The position numbers were made by a program, and so were the translations under genes. Positions 6,699-10,936 of a DNA stretch of 10,936 bases are shown piece by piece. Under the pieces are notes generated by a model. That model worked only from the letters and a program-made list of their open reading frames with translations, was not told the origin of the DNA and ran no database searches. Origin of the DNA: Bacteroidota bacterium (GTDB taxonomy: Bacteria > Bacteroidota > Ignavibacteria > Kapaibacteriales > UBA2268); NCBI GenBank assembly GCA_022708005.1, contig JAKIZN010000030.1, positions 1 through 10,936 on the forward strand, written 5' to 3'. Each line of letters starts with the position of its first letter. Position 1 is the stretch's first letter.

Positions 6699-9473
6699 CT
6701 ATAATATTCTTTCCAAGTCCGCTTCGCTATCGAGCAAAACTAACCTTGCTTTGCTGCCTTCGTTTGGTCCTACAATGCCCGCATCTTCGAGTTCGTCTAT
6801 TATTCTGCCAGCTCTTGCATAGCCAACCTTGAGCCTGCGCTGCACCAGCGATACCGACGCTTGCTGGTGCTGAATCACAAGCCGCGCCGCATCTTCAAAA
6901 AGCGGGTCTCTATCTTCAGCCGCGATGCTATTGCAGCTATCTTTTTCATCATTTATGCTTGGCAGCAAATACGGCTTGCTATAGCCATCTTGCTTGCCAA
7001 TAAAATTACACACATTATCAACTTCATCAGTCGAAATAAATGCGTTTTGGATTCGCGTAGGCTTCGGCGAACCGCTTGGCAAAAACAGCATATCGCCATT
7101 GCCGAGCAATTGCTCCGCTCCAGACGCATCTAAAATAGTGCGAGAATCAATTTTCGATGCCACAAGATAGGCAATCCTTGCGGGGAAATTAGCTTTGATT
7201 ATACCAGTTATCACATCAACCGACGGTCGCTGAGTGGCTATTATCAAGTGAATACCAATAGCGCGAGCCATCTGAGCAAGCCTAATTATCGGCTCTTCGA
7301 CTTCCTTCGATGCGGTCAGCATAAGGTCAGCAAGCTCATCGATTACGACAACTATATAAGGCATCTGGCGATGGTCGAAATCCTTAACGTTTTTATAAGC
7401 GCCCTGCTTAACTTTGTTGTTATAATCAAAAATATTTCTTTGACCTACTTTCGCAAGAATATTGTATCGATTTTCCATTTCGAGCACCACAGATTTCAGT
7501 ATCGAAACGGCATCTTGCGGATTTGTGATAATTGCATCATCAATATCGGGCGACATTGCCATATAATGATAGCGAAGCCGCGAATATTGCTGTAATTCTA
7601 CTTTCTTCGGGTCAATAATCACAAATTTAAGCTCGCTCGGGGACATTTTAAATAGCAGCGAATTGATGATTGTATTTATCCCCACAGATTTACCCGAACC
7701 AGTTGAGCCAGCAATGAGCAAGTGCGGTGCTTTAGTCAAATCAGTTATAACAACTTCGCCCGATATAGTTTTCCCGAGTGCCAAAGGCAATATCGCCCGC
7801 GATTCATAAAATTTCGCCGTATTTACGACATGGCTGAACCTTACAACTGATGGGTGCATATTAGGAATTTCAACGCCAATAGTGCCTTTGCCGGGAATCG
7901 GAGCGATTATTCTAATGCCTTTTGCTTTGAGCGCCATCGCTAAATCGTCGGACAAGCTCTCTATCCTGCTTATTTTAATGCCAGCCGCGGGCACAAATTC
8001 ATATTGCGTTACGACAGGTCCCGGGGTTACAGTTAAGTCTTCAATAAGTATTTTGAACGTCTCGAGTTTCTCTTGTAGGATCCTCGCATTCATTTTGAGT
8101 TCATCGTCAGTTACTCTACTCTCCTCTGCTCTCGTGTCTAATAAGTCTAAAGTGGGCGGATAGTAAGTTATCTGCTCATCATGAATCTCAACGCCAAGCG
8201 GAGTGTTCAAACTCAACTCTTGCTCTGGCTCACTTTCTTCGAGATGAACAACTAACGGCGCCCTGCCGCTACGCGGCACAGACGGAATTTCCACAGCCAC
8301 AGGCTTTGGTGGCATAATAGGCTTTTCTATGCCTTTGTCCGTAATTTCATCTTTTTTAATAAGCAGAGCATCATCTATTTCTGGCATTATATCTTTGTCT
8401 TCGACCTTAAAATACTCCTTGCTTGCAGGCTCGCTTTGAGTGCTAACTTTCTCCAAGTCTTCATCTTCTTGGCTTGCAATTTTCCCCGCAGGCTCTGATT
8501 TTTCCAACTCTGATACAACTCCAATTACAACTGATTCTTCTTCTTTGCTATCTAAATTTCTTAATCCCAATGGAGCTGCTGCAGGCTCATAAGCAACGCT
8601 ATCCGCCTTGGCGCTCGGTGATTCTTGCGGCTTGCTTTCGCTGGCTGCCACTTGTGGGGTGGCAACGCTTTCGGAGTGGAATTTAGGTTGCAATATCCTA
8701 ATAGGCTTGCTTGATGAAGTTTTGACCACATGAAAATCTGTAGCTTTGGCAACTGTAGCTTCTTCTTTCGGTGCTGGTGGCTCGGCTGGAGCGTCTTCGC
8801 TTGCAGTTGCCTCTGGCTCGCTGGCTGGAGTATCCGTCAGCAATTCCTTATTTATCTCTTTGAAATCTTTGGCTTTTACAAATAAAAATTTAAAAAGAGC
8901 AACGGACTTATCTTTCACTAACACTGCAATTTTACGGGAAGTGGTAATTATTGGACTCCATTTTATATTAGTTCCAAAAATCAGCACGACAACCATCAGC
9001 ACTAAAAATATAAGAAATGCACCGATTGAGCCAATCAACTTAGCAAAAATTGTAGCAGTAAACATTCCAACTGCTCCAGTCCACTCTTTAGGTATATCCG
9101 ATAAACTCGTAAAATTACGTAGCGAGCCAATAAACGAGCATAGCAGTATGCTGAACAATAAATATATAATCGTGCTTCTAATTAGCTTTTCCGAAAGTTC
9201 ATTTTCTTTGAATATGTTGAGTCCCCACACAAACAGAAAAATCGGGAAAAATATAATTAAATAGCCAACAGTCCAATTTATCAAAATATTGCTTATTACA
9301 GCACCCAAAAGCCCAAGCCAATTATATGTTGTGTCGGCTTTTATTCGTATCATCGAATCCGACGAGAAAATTGACGACAGCTCGGACAGCGTAATTTTTG
9401 TATTTAGCTCATCTTTTGCAGTATAAGAAATTAGCGATAAAAACAGCAGAACGGCGAACAGCATCAGCAACAC
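6699..9473 (-). CDS. ftsK: DNA translocase FtsK (SpoIIIE/FtsK family), 5' end displaced by a frame break
   Basis: A 924-residue membrane-anchored motor that pumps DNA at the division septum and activates XerCD recombination at dif. From the GTG at 9473: four membrane segments (about 1-17, 52-87, 100-118, 133-167), an acidic Pro/Ala/Glu/Ser-rich linker (about 205-450), then the alpha/beta motor with Walker A GSTGSGKS (589-596), DPKKVELQQY, Walker B VVVIDELADLM (708-718) and IIATQRPSVDVITG. It ends with the gamma winged helix (about 855-915, DPLFEDAARLVIQHQ to LRLV-like LVLL) that reads KOPS sites in family members. The GTG lies inside the first membrane helix, so it is not a convincing start. 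The same frame stays open upstream to 9617 and encodes a basic cytoplasmic tail; see the separate entry at 9474-9625. Function is certain, the 5' end is not. Confidence 0.95.
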   Translation of the reverse strand: MLLMLFAVLLFLSLISYTAKDELNTKITLSELSSIFSSDSMIRIKADTTYNWLGLLGAVISNILINWTVGYLIIFFPIFLFVWGLNIFKENELSEKLIRSTIIYLLFSILLCSFIGSLRNFTSLSDIPKEWTGAVGMFTATIFAKLIGSIGAFLIFLVLMVVVLIFGTNIKWSPIITTSRKIAVLVKDKSVALFKFLFVKAKDFKEINKELLTDTPASEPEATASEDAPAEPPAPKEEATVAKATDFHVVKTSSSKPIRILQPKFHSESVATPQVAASESKPQESPSAKADSVAYEPAAAPLGLRNLDSKEEESVVIGVVSELEKSEPAGKIASQEDEDLEKVSTQSEPASKEYFKVEDKDIMPEIDDALLIKKDEITDKGIEKPIMPPKPVAVEIPSVPRSGRAPLVVHLEESEPEQELSLNTPLGVEIHDEQITYYPPTLDLLDTRAEESRVTDDELKMNARILQEKLETFKILIEDLTVTPGPVVTQYEFVPAAGIKISRIESLSDDLAMALKAKGIRIIAPIPGKGTIGVEIPNMHPSVVRFSHVVNTAKFYESRAILPLALGKTISGEVVITDLTKAPHLLIAGSTGSGKSVGINTIINSLLFKMSPSELKFVIIDPKKVELQQYSRLRYHYMAMSPDIDDAIITNPQDAVSILKSVVLEMENRYNILAKVGQRNIFDYNNKVKQGAYKNVKDFDHRQMPYIVVVIDELADLMLTASKEVEEPIIRLAQMARAIGIHLIIATQRPSVDVITGIIKANFPARIAYLVASKIDSRTILDASGAEQLLGNGDMLFLPSGSPKPTRIQNAFISTDEVDNVCNFIGKQDGYSKPYLLPSINDEKDSCNSIAAEDRDPLFEDAARLVIQHQQASVSLVQRRLKVGYARAGRIIDELEDAGIVGPNEGSKARLVLLDSEADLERIL

Positions 9474-9625
9474 AGAGAAAATTTTAGCATATAAATTACG
9501 GTTAATAGGCTTGCTCTCGACTTTGCCTTGCTCAATTTTGCCTTGCTCGACTTTCTGCTCGCTATCAGGCTTTTGCGTCTTCTTGCTTTGCGCTTTATTA
9601 CTACGTCGTCGGTATTTTTAGACAT
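9474..9625 (-). other. ftsK: Probable true 5' end of ftsK, separated by a -1 frame break at an A5 run
   Basis: Upstream of 9473 the ftsK frame reads without interruption from 9617: KYRRRSNKAQSKKTQKPDSE, a tandem-repeat tail, then KPINRNLYAKIFSVLLMLF, a natural cytoplasmic tail leading into the first membrane helix. No ATG, GTG or TTG opens this frame; the codon before it is a TAA (9618-9620). An ATG at 9625, 13 bases after the comB stop and with GGGGG seven bases upstream, begins ATG TCT AAA AAT in the other frame, which closes after 58 codons. One extra A in the A5 run (9615-9619) would give MSKKYRRRSNKAQ... in frame with FtsK. The likely full gene is therefore 6699-9625, about 974 residues. 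Assembly indel, pseudogenisation and programmed slippage all fit. Confidence 0.7.
9516..9551 (-). repeat. 15-base tandem repeat in the ftsK 5' tail
   Basis: Two 15-base units (9537-9551 and 9522-9536) and a partial third (9516-9521) encode VEQGK-IEQGK-VE in the ftsK frame. They differ only at the first codon (GTC or ATT). The repeat preserves reading frame with FtsK, which supports this stretch being coding despite the lack of a start codon. Confidence 0.75.
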
Positions 9626-9638
9626 TTGGCAGCCCCCA

Positions 9639-10376
9639 TTAATTAGATATTTTTATGCTGTTGCCAACGAGAGTTGGCACTACCGGATACGCATCAACCG
9701 TCAGCGATAGCTCTATATCTCTACTGAAGCCAATTTGAGCGAGAAACGTCGCATGCTCGGTGCTTTTGATAAATTCCACAAAATTATCCGAATAGCAATT
9801 ATAGATATCTCTTGCAATTTTTGCTGGATCGGTAATTTTATCGGCTATATCAGAAAGTTTGCTAACAAACGCACCCGCGGCTATGGTATCTTCGTAAGAT
9901 AGCTTGCCTTCGCTACCCGATGCGAGAATCACGATGGAATCTATAGTTTCATCTTCCTTAACTTTGCTTTCAACAAATTCAACAACGGCAGACATATTGA
10001 CAAATCCGCCCACAATTCTATGCCGCGCCTCCTTTGCTTGCTGGAACACTGCGGTGCCATTAGTTGTAGTAAGTATCACGATTTTACCTTCCACAGCTTC
10101 GCGTGAATATTCGTAAGGCGAGTTGCCTGCATTAAATCCAGATGGTTTGACTCCGCCACGCTCACCGCCCAAGAAAGCAGCGCCTCGACTTAATGTATTA
10201 TATAGCTTGACTGCCTTTTCGGTGGTGTCGGTAGCTATGAGTTCTTTTGCACCATTGCTTAGCGATACTGCGACTGTGGTGCCAGCTCGCAGAATATCTA
10301 TCATAATCACGATAGCATCGGAAAAGTCCTTTTCGCTATCAAAGGAAGTTGGCAGCAAATAAGCGTCAATATTCAT
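9639..10376 (-). CDS. comB: ComB-like 2-phosphosulfolactate phosphatase
   Basis: A 245-residue cytoplasmic protein of the ComB family, Mg-dependent phosphatases that hydrolyse 2-phospho-3-sulfolactate to 3-sulfolactate and phosphate, the second step of coenzyme M synthesis in methanogens. Family blocks: AIVIMIDILRAGTTVAVSLSNGA (about 21-43), FLGGERGGVKPSGFNAGNSPYEY, VILTTTNGTAVF, VILASGSEGKLSYEDTIAAGAFV, and the C-terminal EHATFLAQIGFSRDIELSLTVDAYPVVPTLV. Length is typical. The bacterial role is unclear because coenzyme M is not expected here; sulfolactate metabolism or another phospho-substrate is possible. Start: the ATG at 10376 is preferred; a TTG at 10382 adds two residues. The stop is 13 bases upstream of the proposed ftsK ATG, so it appears to be the first gene of the operon. 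Family call is strong; substrate is inferred. Confidence 0.88.
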   Translation of the reverse strand: MNIDAYLLPTSFDSEKDFSDAIVIMIDILRAGTTVAVSLSNGAKELIATDTTEKAVKLYNTLSRGAAFLGGERGGVKPSGFNAGNSPYEYSREAVEGKIVILTTTNGTAVFQQAKEARHRIVGGFVNMSAVVEFVESKVKEDETIDSIVILASGSEGKLSYEDTIAAGAFVSKLSDIADKITDPAKIARDIYNCYSDNFVEFIKSTEHATFLAQIGFSRDIELSLTVDAYPVVPTLVGNSIKISN

Positions 10377-10377
10377 A

Positions 10378-10389
10378 TTCAAATTTGAA
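10378..10389. promoter_or_regulatory. Perfect 12-base palindrome next to the comB start
   Basis: TTCAAATTTGAA reads the same on both strands and lies one base before the comB ATG. It could be an operator, but a palindrome of this AT-rich make-up can occur by chance, so it is only recorded. Confidence 0.25.
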
Positions 10390-10401
10390 ATTTAAAAAAC
10401 A

Positions 10402-10434
10402 TAAATTTACACATTTTTTGTGAAATAAACTAAA
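10402..10434 (-). promoter_or_regulatory. Weak candidate promoter for the comB-ftsK operon
   Basis: On the minus strand TTTA (10431-10434) is followed after 21 bases by TAAATTTA (10402-10409), matching 7 of 8 positions of TAnnTTTG. The predicted start near 10395 leaves about 20 bases before the comB ATG. No better candidate lies upstream of comB, but the match is modest. Confidence 0.35.
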
Positions 10435-10492
10435 TTGAATGGCGAGAAAACTGTAACAAGCTATTTGTGGGGGATATTGATGTTTTTTTTAA

Positions 10493-10523
10493 GATGTCCT
10501 ACACCTCCAAAGTGTTGGACATC
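10493..10523 (+). terminator. Strong hairpin, terminator-like on the plus strand
   Basis: GATGTCCTACAC (10493-10504) pairs with GTGTTGGACATC (10512-10523): 11 of 12 pairs around one T-T mismatch, with a 7-base loop CTCCAAA. TATTTTT follows on the plus strand, as in an intrinsic terminator, but no plus-strand gene ends nearby. On the minus strand it would lie upstream of comB, beyond its promoter. It may instead be part of a repeat element. Confidence 0.5.
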
Positions 10524-10540
10524 TATTTTTAAAAAATTGA

Positions 10541-10635
10541 TTTTTAACCCTTATGAGATAGCTCCTTTGGGTGGGGTCGGCGGTGATTTTATAATTAATC
10601 CAAATAATTATCTATTGCATTATTTGGGTTAAAAA
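10541..10635. repeat. Small element bounded by a 10-base inverted repeat
   Basis: TTTTTAACCC (10541-10550) and GGGTTAAAAA (10626-10635) are perfect inverted repeats 95 bases apart end to end. Between them are a G-rich core (about 10566-10584) unlike the surrounding AT-rich DNA, and a nested hairpin with TTAATCCAAATAAT (10595-10608) pairing with ATTATTTGGGTTAA (10619-10632), with one G-T pair. The layout is that of a short palindromic intergenic repeat. Copy number cannot be seen here. Confidence 0.45.
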
Positions 10636-10690
10636 GTTACTTGAAATCGAGAAAAAGTATCTAATTTAGAGTAAAGTTCTAACTTTTCAT

Positions 10691-10721
10691 TTTGAACTTA
10701 TCAAAAAAAATGATAATTTTA
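10691..10721 (+). promoter_or_regulatory. Bacteroidota-type promoter for the last gene
   Basis: TTTG (10691-10694), a 19-base spacer and TAATTTTA (10714-10721; 7 of 8 to TAnnTTTG). The predicted start near 10728 leaves about 27 bases before the ATG at 10755. The spacer contains TTATCA and the -7 element overlaps TGATAA, an inverted pair that could be an operator. Confidence 0.5.
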
Positions 10722-10754
10722 CATTTAACTCTTATCAAACCAAAAGAGGTAACT

Positions 10755-10936
10755 ATGAAAAAGTATTTATTGTTTATTCTGGTGTTTGTTTTAACATTTG
10801 TTTTTTCAGTGTATGAATCATCAAGTCAGTTAGAATTTCTCAAGCAAAAAGCAAAGGAAAAGCTAGAGAAAAAGATTGAGGAAGCAATTGAAGGAGAAGA
10901 CGAACAAAGCGACGAAAAGGTAGATGATGAAAGAGA
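10755..10936 (+). CDS. Small secreted or anchored charged protein of unknown function, runs off right edge
   Basis: Sixty codons are visible. An AAGAGG five bases before the ATG is one of the clearest ribosome sites in the window. The protein begins MKKYLLFILVFVLTFVFSVY, a signal peptide or N-terminal membrane anchor with no lipobox cysteine. It then changes abruptly to a highly charged helical stretch (LEFLKQKAKEKLEKKIEEAI, then an acidic EGEDEQSDEKVDDER), probably a coiled coil facing the periplasm. No known family can be recognised from this part. It has its own promoter and looks like an independently transcribed gene. Coding status is well supported; function is unknown. Confidence 0.75.
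   Translation, partial: MKKYLLFILVFVLTFVFSVYESSSQLEFLKQKAKEKLEKKIEEAIEGEDEQSDEKVDDER

Larger units (their letters stand above)
10383..10754. other. Non-coding structured intergenic region
   Basis: This 370-base stretch between comB and the last gene has no convincing gene. It holds, left to right, the candidate comB promoter, a strong hairpin (10493-10523), a 10-base inverted repeat (10541-10550 with 10626-10635) enclosing a G-rich patch (about 10566-10584) and a second hairpin (10595-10632), and the promoter of the last gene. The only long plus-strand frame (10435-10632, 65 codons) starts at a TTG, has no ribosome site and crosses both hairpins, so it is treated as spurious. Confidence 0.7.

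Noticed and set aside
8746..9264. A 172-codon plus-strand frame opposite ftsK
   Set aside because: It is antisense to the FtsK linker and membrane region; its Ala/Ser/Gly-rich sequence mirrors the Pro/Glu/Ala linker and shows no domain.
1..10376. A functional link between the SulP transporter (sulfate uptake) and ComB (sulfolactate)
   Set aside because: They are about 10 kb apart with unrelated operons between them, and SulP substrates are too varied to assume sulfate.
10435..10632. A 65-codon plus-strand frame with an APLGGVGG-like segment
   Set aside because: It begins with TTG, lacks a ribosome site, and crosses both hairpins and the inverted repeat; the peptide looks like translated repeat DNA.
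10595..10632. Second hairpin as an intrinsic terminator
   Set aside because: On the plus strand it is followed by A residues, not T, and on the minus strand by mixed TTATAAAAT; it fits a repeat arm better.

Overview
The window is an AT-rich, gene-dense piece of a bacterial chromosome carrying mostly housekeeping genes. It suggests a member of the Bacteroidota/Chlorobiota (FCB) group. The main reason is the promoter pattern: several intergenic regions carry the Bacteroidota-type elements TTTG and TAnnTTTG, about 19-20 bases apart and about 25-30 bases upstream of the start codon. Shine-Dalgarno sequences are often weak or absent. The exact lineage cannot be fixed from this sequence alone; an uncultured Ignavibacteria/Kapabacteria-like genome is only a guess. 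No mobile element, CRISPR array, tRNA or rRNA was seen.

Layout. Bases 1-304 (minus) are the 5' part of a SulP-type anion transporter that runs off the left edge. A divergent promoter region (about 305-545) separates it from a plus-strand group: a SurA-like periplasmic peptidyl-prolyl isomerase/chaperone (546-1838), a stand-alone receiver protein (1866-2252), a CheC-family phosphatase-like protein (2252-2866) and a soluble PAS-domain histidine kinase (2876-4084). The last three form a compact kinase / receiver / phosphatase cassette with no chemoreceptor, CheA or DNA-binding output domain in view. Next comes a uracil phosphoribosyltransferase gene with its own promoter (upp, 4207-4824). It converges on a minus-strand block across a short hairpin at 4835-4854.

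The minus-strand block, read from 10376 down to 4861, is comB - ftsK - tadA - rsmI - tmk. The junctions are tight (13 bases, about 60 bases, then overlaps of 4 and 17 bases), so it looks like one operon. It combines chromosome segregation (FtsK), translation fidelity (TadA, RsmI), dTTP synthesis (Tmk) and a phosphosulfolactate phosphatase-like enzyme (ComB). The ftsK reading frame stays open well upstream of its first usable start, but the good ATG lies one frame away across a run of five A. This is a probable single-base indel or a frameshift.

The right end (10377-10754) is a non-coding stretch with a strong hairpin, a 10-base inverted repeat enclosing a G-rich core, and a promoter with TTATCA/TGATAA repeats. 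These precede the 5' end of a small secreted, highly charged protein (10755 to the edge). The most promising items for a second look are the receiver-CheC-kinase cassette, the ftsK 5' frame break, the structured element at 10493-10635, and comB coupled to a cell-division gene.
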